A program made the position numbers and the translations under genes. From Wyeomyia smithii (lineage: Eukaryota > Arthropoda > Insecta > Diptera > Culicidae), in NCBI RefSeq assembly GCF_029784165.1, contig NC_073696.1, positions 155,895,220-155,959,219 of the forward strand: DNA of 64,000 nucleotides, read 5' to 3'. The notes under the pieces were generated by a model that made no database searches, was not told the DNA's origin, and saw only the letters and a list, made by a program, of their open reading frames with translations. Positions within the stretch are counted from its first letter, which is position 1; each line of letters opens with the position of its first letter. This document shows positions 9,129 through 21,500 of the stretch, piece after piece.

Positions 9129-12100
9129 ATTGTATTCCAAACACCATCCTTCCTGTCTTCCAACAACTGGGACGCAATGATAATAGTAATATGGAAGCCC
9201 CTAATCCACCCTCCGCAGTCGTGCCATTCCAGCCAGCGACCAGCAGCCGTCCCAGGCCTGCGTGTGGGCGTGGAGAAGGGGTCTTCCAAATATCTAACGC
9301 AGGCAAGTATGATTCTATTTCACACTTGACAAGATCTGATCTGCCTATCGCTTCCAGCATTTCCTCGTTACCGCCTACCATATCTCATCCACCATCTGTT
9401 ACGACCGAGCTAAGACGTCCTTTGGTCAATGTACGAAACGAACGAAAGTTACGCATCTTTTACCAAAATGTTCGTGGACTCCGGACAAAAATCGACACTT
9501 TCTTTCTTGCTGCTTCCGACTCTGAGTACGATGTTATCGTTCTCACTGAAACATGGCTGGACGATTGCATTTTATCTCCGCAGCTTTTTAGCAGTTCATT
9601 CACTGTATTTCGAATGGATCGCAGTAGGGTGAATAGTCGAAAATCGCGTGGTGGTGGAGTTTTGATTGCCGTTTCCTCCAGGCACTGCTGCTGCATAGAC
9701 CCAGCACCGATTAGTAACACGCTTGGGCAACTGTGGGTAAAAATCCAACTGGATAGGTCATCCGTAAGCATTGGAGTATTGTATCTGCCCCCTGATCGTC
9801 GAAATGATCTTGATGCTATTCAGAAACATGCTGACTCAATTGGATCCGTTCTATCCCATCTGAATCCCCTCGACATTGCTGTTCTTTTTGGGGATTATAA
9901 CCACCGAGAGCAATATTGGGTACCTTCGGAAAGCAGTGGCCTTGTTGTTGATACAAGTAGATCACGTTTAACCGCAGCTGGTAGTGCTCTGTACGACGCA
10001 TTCAGTTTTAACGGTTTGACGCAAACAAATCCAGTCAAAAACGCTCGTGCTAGAACTCTCGACCTAGTGCTGGTGAACGAGCCAGCGCTTCAAAACCTTT
10101 CTGTGATGGAGGCCGACGATCCTATGGTGAGAATTGACCCGGATCATCCCGCTCTGGATGTGACTGTGACGGAAGTAGTGCCTATTGCTCATGAATTAAC
10201 TCCACAACATCGGGGATTAAATCTTAGGAATGTTGATTACGATGTGTTGAACGAAGCGTTATCAGCAATTGACTGGCAATTCATCGATTTGCAAGAGGAT
10301 CTGACGGACATTGTCGACATGTTTACCGCAACGATTCGAACAGTAATTGAAACTCATGTTCCACTACAACGACCGCCGATGAAACCTGCTTGGGCTAATC
10401 GACATCTCCGTGAGCTGAAGCGCCGTAGAAAAGCTGCTCAACGAAACTATCAAACAAATCGCACGTTTCTAGCAAAGCAACGGTTTAAACTCGCAAGCAA
10501 CACATACAAATTTTACAATCAATTCCTGTACTCTCGTTACATTGAGCGAACTCAAAAAAGCTTACGTCGACATCCAAAAAAGTTCTGGTCATTTGTTCGT
10601 TCTAAACGAAAGGAAAATGGATTACCAGCTTCCATGTTCCTCGGTGATTTGTCTGCTAGCACAGCTTCTTCTAAATACGAATTATTTGCTGAGCATTCTA
10701 AAGCCGCTTTTTCGTCTTTAGTTGCTACGCCAGATCAGAATGATGCTGCAACCTGCGATACTACGCAGGAGAGTTTCGATTGTGGAGTTTTCAAGTGACA
10801 GAAGCGCACGTTTTGAGTGCAATTCGAGAGCTGAAACATTCCACTTGTCCTGGGCCAGACGGGATCCCGCCATCATTGTTGAAAAACTGCTCGAACAACC
10901 TGGTGGCGCCTCTTGTAAAGATGTTTAATCTTTCTCTGCAGCAAGGATTGTTTCCTACTAGTTGGAAAAATTCATTGCTCACACCGATACACAAAAAAGG
11001 GGACAAGTGCAATATAGCTAATTACCGAGGAATTACATCATTATGTGCTTGTTCCAAAGTTTTCGAGATAGTCGTCAGATCAGTGCTGTTTTCATCGTGC
11101 AAAAATTATATTTCTAGTGACCAACATGGTTTTTATCCTAAGAGATCCGTCACAACCAATCTGTCGCAGTTCTCTTCGTTGCGTTCTCGCTCAATGGACG
11201 CGGGAATGCAAGTGGATGCTGTGTACACGGACTTCAAGGCTGCGTTCGATCGTGTTAATCATGACATCCTTCTACGAAAGCTGGATAAACTGGAGCTCTC
11301 CGCTATGCTCGTGAAATGGTTTCGTTCGTACCTGACCGGCAGAGTTGTATGTGTCACTCTTGGGTCGTCACATTCCGAGCCATTTACAACGTCTTCTGGA
11401 GTGCCGCAAGGGAGCAACCTGGGTCCACTTTTATTCGCACTGTTTATAAACGACGTTGCTACAATTTTACCGCGAGGTACACGACTCCTTTTCGCAGACG
11501 ATGTTAAAATCTTTCGGATTATAGCCTGTCTCGGAGACTGTTTGGAACTAAAAAAGTTGCTTGATGCCTTCAGTGATTGGAGCAACCGTAATCTTCTTAC
11601 CCTGTGTGTAGAAAAATGTCATGTGATTACCTTCAGCAGAAAGCTTCAATCAATTAGCTTTCCATACAGCTTGTCTGGGCAAGCTCTTCAGCGAGTAAGC
11701 CAAGTTAAAGATCTTGGCGTAATTTTGGATAGTCAGCTTACATTCCGGGCACATTACGAAGATGTCATTGTAAGAGCCAACAAGCTACTAGGATTTATTT
11801 TTAGAACTACCGATGGATTCCGCGATCCACTGTGCATGAAAGCTTTGTACTGCGCCCTGGTAAGATCGATGCTCGAATCAGCGGTTGTCGCTTGGTGTCC
11901 GTTCAACAAGGTCTGGATTGATCGCATGGAAGCTGTTCAGAAAAAATTCGTGCGTATGGCACTAATGCATCTTCCTTGGCATGACGCTACGAGGTTGCCC
12001 CCCTATGAGCACCGCTGCATGTTATTGGGAATTGAGACGTTGGAGAGAAGAAGATCTAACGCACAAATTGTCTTTGTTGCGAAGGACCTGAAAAATGAAA

Positions 12101-12312
12101 TCGATTCACCCGCTATTCTCGCAGAATTGAATCTCTACGCTCCAGAAAGGAATCTGCGGAGACGTCAGCTTTTGAACTTGGAGGCAAGGTATAGTCGGTA
12201 CGGCCAGCATGATGCAATTAGGTTCATGTCTACGAGTTTCAACGAGGTTGCAGAACTGTTCGACTTCAACGAACCCATCAACACTTTTTTACGTCGCCTG
12301 CGGATTCGCTAA
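9020..12312 (+). pseudogene. CR1-like ORF2: AP endonuclease and reverse transcriptase, one frameshift
   Basis: The protein would have about 1,095 residues. The endonuclease (residues about 135-370) keeps FYQNVRGLRTK, VLTETWLDD, SRGGGVLIAVS, FGDYNHREQYW and DPDHPALDV. A basic linker (ELKRRRKAAQRNYQ) follows. RT begins at about 10800: CPGPDGIPPSLLK, NYRGITSLCACSKVFEIVV, motif A YTDFKAAFDRVNHD, SGVPQGSNLGPLLFALFIND, catalytic LLFADDVKIF, and VKDLGVILDSQLTF. The only lesion I see is a frameshift between 10780 and 10798, where frame 2 ends (CGVFK-stop) and frame 1 continues (FQVTEAHVLSAIRELK). It would nick DNA and reverse-transcribe its RNA at the target. It is the youngest-looking LINE in the left third. 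Confidence 0.85.
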
Positions 12313-12408
12313 TTATTTATTGTCAATCGTCTCTAGTTGTTAATTTTATTCATTAAGACAAAAATTGTCAGATGGAATTTGTAAATATAACATAACATAA
12401 CATTAATG

Positions 12409-12942
12409 AGTATGCTTGGTTTTATTAAACGTTTCAGTTATCATTTCAAGGACCCATACGCAATGAAAACTCTTTTTGTGAGCTATGTTCGATCAATATT
12501 AGAGTACTGCAGTATAGTTTGGTCTCCATATCAAGAAGTTCATATCAATAGTATTGAATCAGTTCAAAAACAATTTCTGGTTTTTGCATTAAGAAAACTC
12601 AATTGGGCATCATATCCTCTCCCTTCTTACGAATCTCGCTGTATGCTTATTAATATCAAAACTCTGAAGAAACGACGAGAAACAACCATGATTACCATTG
12701 TAAACGATATAATCTCACAACGTGTTAATTCACCAAATCTGCTAGAAACTCTCAACTTTTATGCTCCTTCTCGTCCTTTAAGAACGCGCAATATTTTTAC
12801 TATTAATAATAACCGGTAACTGCACGCCAAATATGGACTAATTAACAGCATCATGAACGCATACAACAAACACTGCGAGATTATAGACGTTACCATGTCC
12901 CGAAACGCATTAAAAAGCGCATTACGTGCTAGAACTCGATAG
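12409..12942 (+). pseudogene. CR1-like reverse transcriptase, C-terminal part (copy B)
   Basis: This is the continuation of the 7753-8601 frame after copy C. It reads SMLGFIKRFSYHFKDPYAMK, VRSILEYCSIVWSPYQEVH, SVQKQFLVFALRKLNW and LNFYAPSRPLRTRN, the C-terminal module of CR1-like RT. An in-frame TAA at 12817-12819 interrupts it before HAKYGLINSIMNAYNKHC and the natural end at about 12942. A 3' UTR with an (AAAT)n tail follows to 13012. Confidence 0.8.
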
Positions 12943-13012
12943 CTTAAGATTAACGTATACATTAGAATTGTAGTCTACATTGATTGACGAAATAAATAAA
13001 TAAATAAATAAA

Positions 13013-13366
13013 TTATGGGTCACTTTCACGTAAATACGTCTATTCTCACGAAACTGAACAATTTTCATTAGCAGTGGTATTTTTTGCAACTCACTTGTAA
13101 CCTCATTCATACGATTGAAATGATTAAAAGTTGAAAATGTCACTAAAAACTATAATTATGCTCGGTGCAATGAGTGAAGTGACCCATAATTGTAATAATG
13201 TTATATTATGCGGTACACAATTGTGGGTCAGTCCATATTTTGGCTATTTTTATTACTTTTACATGATTATGCAACAAGACTGAATAAAATAAATTATTAT
13301 CAAGTTTTTATAACAATAAAATAACTTGCGTTATGTAATTTGACAATATTATAGTTCAAATTATTC
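13013..13366 (+). other. Interior of the TA-flanked DNA transposon (non-coding)
   Basis: AT-rich, no ORF. It contains subterminal copies of the motif GTGACCCATAATTGT in both orientations (13013-13022 inverse, 13180-13194, 13212-13228 inverse). The same motif lies at 15340-15355 and 15530-15546. Repeated subterminal motifs of this kind are typical transposase-binding sites in DNA transposons (inference). Confidence 0.6.
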
Positions 13367-15323
13367 ACGAACTAATTGTACGACACATTCCCCTAGTTCG
13401 TCCGCGCCGTAAACCAACATGAGGAAATAGTGAACTCCTTCGTCTAAACCGAACACGAAAATCGACTCTTCGTGCGCATCAGAAAACACGTAATACCTTC
13501 AACCGAATACGTTTTACTACAGCCAGTTGAAATTATAAAATCCTCAACAAAAGACTATACCTGAATTACGTGAGGAAAAGAGAGCGCAGCTTGCGTTTAA
13601 GCCGAAAATCTATTGAAATTTGTTAAACAAGAAACGCAAGGAAGATGGTTTACCTTCGAGCGTGTATTTGCTTGGCGAGGAGGCGACAACTCTGAGCTGT
13701 AAATGCGATCTATTTGCTAAACATTTCTCGAGCGTTTTTAACCTTGAGTGTGCTAGTACTGACAATATTGCAGAGGCATTACGATTCGTTTCTCGCGATG
13801 TGGTTACAGCTCCAATATTCACAATCACTGAAATTGTAGTTACCGAAGCCAGCTGTAAAATGAAACAATCGTACAGCGCTGGGCCGGACGGTATCCCAAC
13901 AGTCTTACTGAAAAAATGTTGCGAGTCTTTGAAATCGCCTATTACTTCGTTATTTAATCTCTCTATGCGATGTCAGCAATTTCCTCGAAGTTGGAAAACA
14001 TCCTTCATGTTACCTGTTTTCAAAAAAGGCGAAAAGCCTAACGTAGAAAACTATCGTGGAATAACTTCTTTGTGTGCCTGCTCGAAAGTACTGGAAGCTA
14101 TTGTGTACAAACATCTTTTCTTTCGCGTAAAAAATTATATTTGATTTGATAGCATTGCTTTCCTCATATCTACAACATCGCAGAATGGCAGTAAAATTAG
14201 GATCGTCAACATCTGTTTGGTTCCAGAATAATTCAGGAGTACCTCAGGGTAGCGTTTTAGGACCTCTGCTGTTTTCACTATTTGTAAATGACTTATCACT
14301 TCTATTACCGACCGGAACAAGATTATTTTATGCAGATGATGCGTAAATCTACATGATAATTCGTAACGACAATGACTGCCTGAGACTACAACAACTAGTT
14401 AACCTATTTGCAGAGTGGTGTGGTTGCAACAACATGGCCATTAGCATTCCAAAATGTACAGTCATCAGCTTCTCTCGGAAAAAACATACAGTGATGCATG
14501 ACCACTGTATATATGATCAGCCCTTGCAACGTAATACTGTTGTTACTGACCTCGGTGTTGTTTTGGATGATCAGCTTACGTTTCGACAACATTATGAAAT
14601 GATCAATAATAAAGGTAATCGACAGTTAGGACTCATCCTAAAAATTGGAAAAGAATATCAAGATCCAGGTACATGGCGCACTCTCTTCTGCTCACTGGTG
14701 CTCACTGGTGGACCAATATTAGAAACCAGCTGTGTTGTCTAGGATCCACACTTCGAATTTTGGTCCAATCGCATTGAGTGCATTCAAAAACGCTTCGTCC
14801 GTTGTATTTGTCGTTCGTTACCGTGGAGTAATCCAGATAACTTGCCACCGTATGAGGTACTCTGTTCATTAGTTGGTCTCACATCGCTCTTTCAACGACG
14901 GCAGGATCTCATCGCTAATATGACCCACAAAATCCTGCTGGGTGTTAATGACTGCCCTGAAATACTGTCGTCGCTTAGCTAGCACTGTCCAGCCCGACCT
15001 CAACGACATCAACAGCTGCTGCGTTTTGGGACTAACCGTACTAACTACGGCTCGCATGAACCAGTACGACACATGGCCAGAGTTTATAACCATCGTCAGG
15101 GTTTGAACTTTTGAATGTGAATAGTGTATTTTGTGTTTGTATTCTATTTTTATTTTGTTATATATATGTTTTTTGGAAAAGATGCTGGGTTTTTATGCCA
15201 CTTTGAGGATGGATCAATTTCTACTCAAGGTGGCTTTTCCCAGCCACACAGCTTGAATATTTCATTTAGACCTTGAGTTGGTTGGAATTAATTCAATAAA
15301 TATAAATATATATAAATATAAAT
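13367..15323 (+). pseudogene. CR1-like LINE copy D, RT with internal deletion
   Basis: The linker (ELIVRHIPLVRPRRKPT, then QKTRNTFNRIRFTTAS) begins at about 13367. A shift leads into NKKRKEDGLPSSVYL. RT follows: YSAGPDGIPTVLLKK, FKKGEKPNVENYRGITSLCA. At about 14140 the protein jumps from HLFFRVKNYI to IALLSSYLQHRRM, so the block with motif A (YTD..AFD) is deleted. It resumes with SGVPQGSVLGPLLFSLFVND and LFYADDA, followed by TAA at 14344-14346, then LRLQQLVNLFAEW. Other stops lie at 14740-14742 and near 14980. The C-terminal end is near 15105 and the 3' UTR ends with an AAATAT-type tail near 15323. It is inserted in the DNA transposon; no target duplication was identified. Confidence 0.75.
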
Positions 15324-15556
15324 GATTTCGAATGCCAAAAGTGACCCATAATTGTGTCTCTGGCTATGTAAGTGAAATTTTTTTCCCAACCGATTTACAC
15401 GCATCAACTGCAGTGAAACTAATTGTTGATCGAAAGTACACATCAGAACACAGAGATAGATAGTAAAACATTCGTAGTTGATATTTTTTCCATTTTTAAA
15501 TCCATTGTTAAATATTCAGATAACACGTTGACTGACCCATAATTGTAGAGGGACTG
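15324..15556 (+). other. Right end of the TA-flanked DNA transposon
   Basis: Non-coding. It ends in the inverted terminus (CAGTCCCTCTACAATTATGG on the minus strand) and contains two subterminal GACCCATAATTGT motifs. Confidence 0.7.
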
Positions 15557-15565
15557 TATATTATT

Positions 15566-16627
15566 TTTGCCTTTCTCCTAGAAAAGTATAGCAATCACTG
15601 AAAAAACTGAAGGTATAAAAGTGCTCCAAAGGGCCGAATGTCGTATATCACTCGACTCAGTTCGACGAGCTGAGCATTTTCTGTATGTGTGCGTGTGTAA
15701 CGCTCTCCCAATCTCACTCGGTTTTCTCAGAGATGGCTGGACCGATTTCAATGAAATTAATTGCAAATGAAAGGTTTATTTGCCCCATAAGACCCTATTG
15801 AATTTTATTATAATAGGATTTCTAGTTTAGAGGTAATGTATCAAAATGTAAAAATCACGAAACATCAATATTTCAGAAACTACACAACCGATTTGAACAA
15901 AATAAATTTTAAATGAACGGGCTACCTGAAAAACCTTTAACTTTTGAATTTCATTAAGATTGAACATGTGGTTCAAAAGTTATGGAAAGAAACGTGTTCT
16001 CGAGACTATTTAATCTCACTCATGTTTCTCAGAGATGGCTGAACCGATTTTCATAAAATCAGTGTCAAATGGAAGGTCTATTTGCCCCATAAGACCTTAT
16101 TGATTGTTTTTGCAATCGGACTATTACTTTGCCTGTTATGTTTAAAAATGTGAAATCCAGCTATGAAAAGTAAAATATTTACAAGACTACTTAAACTCAC
16201 TCACTTTTCTCAGAGATGGCTGAACTGATTTTCACTAAATTAGTGTCAAATGAGAGGTCCAGCTACCTCATAACACCCTATTCAATTTAACTGTAATCGG
16301 ACTGTAACTTCGTCTGTAATGTATCGAAATGTGAAAATCACGAAACTTCATTATCTCAGAAACTACACAACCGATTTAAACAATATTGATACCAGATGAA
16401 CGAGCTAGTTTAGGGGTCACTGATAAATTATGATTGAACAAGTGGTTTCATAATTCGGCTGCTCTATACGTTCCCATTTCATTCGATCATAATCGAACTT
16501 AAGCAACCGTTATATATTAAATTGTTAAAAAAACGAGTCTATTATCTCAAAGATTACACGACTTATTCAACATAACTAGCGTCATACGAATGAGTTATTT
16601 CTTAAACTTATAAACAACTAACTTCAT
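15566..16627 (+). repeat. RepA copy a, first part
   Basis: RepA starts with TTTTGCCTTTCTCCTAGAAA and GTATAGCAATCACTGAAAAA. It contains three diverged internal modules, each with CTCAGAGATGGCTG.ACCGAT at about 15725, 16030 and 16210. Element E interrupts it at 16628; the rest is at 22484-22842. No ORF is conserved between copies. Confidence 0.8.
16616..16627 (+). repeat. Target-site duplication of element E (left)
   Basis: AACTAACTTCAT, repeated exactly at 22484-22495. Confidence 0.9.
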
Positions 16628-17114
16628 CATTGCTTATTCGGCAGCCGAACAGGAAAGTTCAGTTTCTTGAATGGTTTGCAGTTTACCCGCATTAATTAGC
16701 TGTTTCGTTCTAGCGCTCGACCGTATAGTGCGTTGGTAGTGGTGTTGCTCGACGCGTGTGCTGATCGTGTCCAGCGGGTTTTTGCAGTGTCTCTTCTCAC
16801 AGCAGAGCAGTTCAATTACTTGGAGACAGTGCGATTGGTGGGTGAGTGAGCCCCGACGGGGGAAAGGCAAGCGGCGCCGCCGCTGTGCAGTTGAAGCAGA
16901 ATCGGAGAAAGTGCTGCGGATCTACATCTACATATACATAAGATAAGTTGAACAACATTATCATTCTTTCTTATATTTCTTCTGATATACAAACATATAC
17001 TCTGATTTCTCATTCTCTTCCCTTTCTCCTATATATAATAATTATTTTACTCGTAAATATAAGTAACTCATTTCACATAACAACTTTTGGCGGTAAACAG
17101 TCCACGACTGGACA

Positions 17115-18526
17115 ATGGCGGTGGGTGGACTGCAAATTCCCTCAGACCTTTCATCCAATTCAGAGGAAAATGAATCTGGAATGGATTTTTCTGACATTCC
17201 AAAAAATGGTGTTGACAGTTTCTTTGACGTGATCAAGAAACGGAAAAGACCGGGAAAAACTATTTCACCTATTCTATCCACCGATGTCGCAACAGTTCGG
17301 GTAAAGAAATATAATGAAAACCAACCTGGACTTCGTTAGGTGGTATATTTCCGGTCAAAAAAACAAACCACTTAAGGTCAAGCAGATTTGCAAAACTCTG
17401 CGTTTGAGATATACCAGCCTGATTGAGGTGTGCAAGGTCAATGCTAATAAGCTGAAAGCGACCTTTTCTGACCTCACACACGCAAACGCGGTCGTTGAAG
17501 ATGAAAATTTCACGATCGAGTACCGGGTATATATTCCGGCACGGGCAATCGAGATCGAGGGAGTAATTACAGGACCCGATCTAACTGAAAAAGAAATAAT
17601 GGAAGGTTTTGGATGTTTTAAAAACCCAAACCTTCCAAATATTAAAATTCTAGAATGCAGAAGAATGCATTCTAAAGATAATATGGGAAACTATTCGCCG
17701 AATAACTCGTTTGAGTCACTTTTGCCGGAAAAGTGCTCCCAGATTTTCTCGTGCTGTGCAAACTTCGACTACCAGTCCGACTCTTTATTCCAAAAGTCAT
17801 GACTTGTACAAATTGTCTGCAGTTAGGGCATACAAAAACCTACTGCAGTAATAAGACCAAATGTAACAAGTGTGGCGAAATCTTAGAGAATAACCACACC
17901 TGTAGCGAACAGGAAGCAAAATGCTCCCTATGTGCTGGCAACCCACATGAAATTGAAACGTGCCCAAAATACAAGCTGCGCTCTGACGCACTTGAAAAAT
18001 CGTCAAAGCAACGCAGTAAGTAGTCTTTGCACAGATGCTTAAGACTGCTCTTCTGCAGGAAGAAAATCGATACTCAAGTTTGGAGAGCGTAGATTCAAAC
18101 GATGATGAAGAGGATTATCAACCTCTTCCGTCAACCGGAGCCGTGCGAAAACGGCCAAGCGCATCTTCTCCTAAACTTCCTAGAAAGGAACAGAAGAAGA
18201 CGCTTAATGATACCCCACGAGGTTCCGCTTCCAAGGAAAATGCTAAAGCGTCACCACCTGGTTTTAAGGTTAACTGTGTTAAAGATTTTCCCAAACTACC
18301 AGCAAAACAATCGGCTTCCGCCACAAAACAGTCATTGGAGTCTGAAATACCGCCCACTGATGGGCGTATCTCATTCGGAATGATCGTTGAATGGATATTT
18401 ACCACTTTTGGTCTATCTGATTCCCTCAAAAGTATGATTTCAGCTTGGCTCCCAAAAATTTGCATGTTGGGTAAGCAACTAAGCACTAAATGGCCCCTCC
18501 TCGCGTTCGAATCCTTCGATGTCTAA
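17115..18526 (+). pseudogene. I-clade ORF1 (Gag-like nucleocapsid), copy E
   Basis: It starts at MAVGGLQIPSDLSSNSEENE (17115). The frame changes three times: near 17320 (to NLDFVRWYISGQKNKPLK), near 17740 (to LRLPVRLFIPKVMTCTNC) and near 18025 (to MLKTALLQEENRYSS). Domains in order are an acidic N-terminus, a middle domain (AIEIEGVITGPDLTEKEI), and three zinc knuckles near 17810-17970: CTNCLQLGHTKTYC, CNKCGEILENNHTC and CSLCAGNPHEIETC. A basic Pro-rich tail ends in a hydrophobic segment at 18526. It would bind element RNA. Its end overlaps the ORF2 start (18519) by 8 bp, as in element L. Confidence 0.8.
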
Positions 18527-21500
18527 ATTAAACAACAGAAGTGACGAATCGACAATAAGTATCATACAATGGAACTGTAGAAGCTTGATCCCCAAATTAG
18601 ATAAATTTGAACTCCTGCTCCACGATAGACCGAGGAAACTCTTATGGCGGAGTGCTCCTTGGTATCAAAAAATGCTACACATTCTTCCGTATTCCTCTCC
18701 CAGTAATTGACGGTATAGAAATTGTTGCTTGCCATATAACAATTGCTGGTGAGGGCCTCACTGTCGCATCAGTTTACATTCCGCCTAGAGCTACTATTAA
18801 CCGGTTGCAGCTGACACAAATAACGGAACTGCTGCCGACTCCACGCCTTATCCTGGGAGATTTCAATTCTCACGGTATGGCGTGGGGAGCACCTGCAGAT
18901 GATAACCGGGCTATTCTTATTGAAAGCTTACTAGACGAGTTCGATATGGCCCTATTGAATATACCTGGGTTAGCTACAAGAATAGCAAGGCCTACAGTAC
19001 GAGAGAGCACTTTAGATTTATCTATGTGTTCCTCCTCAATAGCTTTGGATTGTAAATGGGAGATTATTCAAGATCCCCATAGTAGTGATCATTTGCCAAT
19101 AAGTGTTTCGATTATGAGCAGGCTCCAGTCTGTTACCACAGTCGAAGTAGAGTATGATCTCACTCGGAATAGTGATTGGGAAAAATCCTCGAACATGATA
19201 TCCCAGGAGCTCGAAACAACCGTTGAGCTTTCTTCATCTGACGAATACAACTTTCTTGCGACATTAGTTTTAGATAGCGCGTTGCAATATCAGACGAGGC
19301 CCGCCCTTGAGAACAAGTTGAAAATTCGTCCTAACAAACAATGGTGGGACAAAGAATGCACCGAGATGAAAAAAGCTCTGAAAAGAGCATACCTAGCATC
19401 CAGGAAAGATCATTCCATTCAACTTTTTGATCAGTTTAGAGAGCTGGAACTGAAACAGGCTAAACTGCACAAACTGAAAAAAAGATCGTAAGCAAAATTT
19501 CATAAGCACGTTACCCAGAGATGCTTCTATGAGCTATCTATGGAATACGGCTCGTAAAATGCGCAATAGGTCCGACAACAATGAGGCTAATGAATACTTC
19601 GAACGTTGGATCTATGATTTCGCGAAAAAGGTATGCCCAGATGCTGTCCCACCACAGCAGAAATTCAGCGAGACAACGGCGATCGAAGATCCAGAATTTT
19701 CAATGTTGGAGTTTTCAATTGCCTCCGCGTCTTGCAAGAACAAGGCTCCAGGACCGGACAGGATCAAATTTAATCTGATGAAAAACCTGCCGGATTCGGC
19801 CAAGATACAATTTCTTAAACTGTTTAATAAACTTATCAGGAACAATATGATTCCGGAAGCTTGGAGACAGATTAAGATTATCGCAATCAAAAAGCCAGAC
19901 AAACCTGCCGCAGATCACCGCTCGTACAGGCCGATTGCGATGCTCTCATGCATACGCAAATTGCTTGAAAAAATGATCTTGCGTAGACTCGGCAACTGGG
20001 CAGAAACAACTAACCAACTATCAGAGACCCAGTTCGACTTTCGTAGGAGCAAGGGCCCTAATGATTGCCTGGCCTTGCTAGCCACAGAAGCGGAAATAGC
20101 TCTTGGCAGCAAACAACAAATGCCTTCGGTTTTCCTGGATATCACATGCGCATTTGATTCAGTTTTAATCGAAATTCTTTCCGAGAAACTGCATCAAAGA
20201 GGATTCTCTCCTATATTGACAAACTTTTTGATCAACCTGCTGTCTGAAAAGCATTTACTTTTCAACCACGGTTCTTCAATAATAACATGAACGAGCTACA
20301 TGGGTCTCCCCTGAGGCTCTTGTCTGAGTCCGCTGTTGTACAACTTCTACATCAGTGACATTGACACATGCTTGACGGACGGTTGCACAATGCGCCAGTT
20401 AGCGCCAGACTGCGAAATATCGGCCACTGCGTCTCTGGCCGTAGACATGAAAAACAGGCTGCAAAATACGCTAGATAATCTGACAGGTTGGGCCAGTTGT
20501 CTTGGAATTGAATTTTCGCCCGAAAAAACGGAGATGGTAGTCTTTTCAAAAAAGAGACCACCACCCCGTTTGGAGCTAGTTCTGTCCGAAAGACCCATCA
20601 CTCAGTCACCTAGCTTTAAATATAAGTATGGTATGACTCTAAGTGCACATGGGAGAAACATGTCAATTACCTGAAGCAAAGATGCCAACCAAGAATCAAT
20701 TTTCTTCGGATGGTAACAGGAACATCATGGGGAGCTCATCCAGAGGATTTGATACGACTCTACCGAACCACGATTCTGCCCGTTATAGAATACGGCAGCA
20801 TATGCTTCAGAGGTGTCGCAGCTTCACACATGTTAAAGCTAGAGAGGATACAATACCGTTGTTTGCGTATCGCTCTAGGCTGCATGCAGTCGACACATAC
20901 CATGTTTCTAGAGGTCATAGCTGGAATGCTACCACTCAAAGAGAGGCTGTTTGAGTTGGCTTTCCGTTTCCTCATTAGATCGGAAATAGCAAATCCAATG
21001 CTTATTGCGAACTATGAGAAATGTTTGGAAGTTGTTCAGAAACCCTGTATGTCAGTATACCAGCGGTTCATGTCCATGGAGATAAAGCCTTCGCTTGTTG
21101 CTCCATCCCGTGAGATTTCAACATCGCTAGACAATCGTTCTGTTGCATTTGATTTGACGATGAAACAAGGAATCCATGGAATTCCCGAACACCTTAAACC
21201 AACAGTTGTGCCATCAAAATTGTCGGCAAAATTCGGCCACCTTCCAGAACAGAATTCTTTTTTCACGAACGGATCTGTAATGGATGGACATTCCGGATAT
21301 GGCATTTTCAACATGGATCATCGCATATCCCGCAAACTGGCACAGCCTTGCTCCATATACGTAGCTGAATTAGCTGCCATACACAATTCGCTACATATTA
21401 TCGAGCTCAAACCACCAGGCAATTATTTTATCTTTTCGGACAGCCTCAGTTCTATCGAAGCTCTCCAATCGATTAAACCGGTCAAGCACCCGTCCAATTT

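Larger units (their letters stand above)
8602..12408 (+). mobile_element. CR1-like LINE copy C, nearly intact ORF2, inserted in copy B
   Basis: Copy B breaks after NKAN at 8601 and resumes with SMLGFIKRF at 12409, as in the uninterrupted copy N (HKANNMLGFIKRF). A 3-bp AGT is present at both junctions (8599-8601 and 12409-12411). The 3' end carries a short CATAA-repeat tail (12390-12408), which sets the orientation. It contains the end of ORF1, all of ORF2 and about 100 bp of 3' UTR. It has no RNase H. Confidence 0.85.
7753..13012 (+). mobile_element. CR1-like LINE copy B, 5'-truncated, split by copy C
   Basis: It is flanked by a 10-bp direct repeat TTATGGGTCA at 7743-7752 and 13013-13022, fitting a target-site duplication inside the DNA transposon. 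The 3' end is an (AAAT)n tail. Its own sequence is 7753-8601 and 12409-13012; copy C occupies the middle. The same family is present at 42037-46721 (copy N). Confidence 0.8.
7729..15556 (+). mobile_element. TA-flanked DNA transposon carrying three nested LINEs
   Basis: The termini are inverted: CAGTCCCTCCACAGTTATGG at 7729 and, on the other strand, CAGTCCCTCTACAATTATGG ending at 15556. TA flanks both sides (7727-7728 and 15557-15558). The RepB copy near 25.31 kb supplies the empty site: it reads continuously across AAGGTATATTATTTTT where this locus carries the insertion. Own sequence of the transposon is only 7729-7752, 13023-13366 and about 15324-15556 (roughly 0.6 kb), with no transposase ORF, so it is a non-autonomous, MITE-like element. 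The TA target and CAGT start suggest Tc1/mariner/pogo type; this is inference. Confidence 0.8.

Noticed and set aside
16758..17013. Short ORFs in the element E 5' UTR
   Set aside because: No similarity to ORF1; the equivalent part of copy F (47338-47535) shows only the shared nucleotide sequence with disrupted frames.
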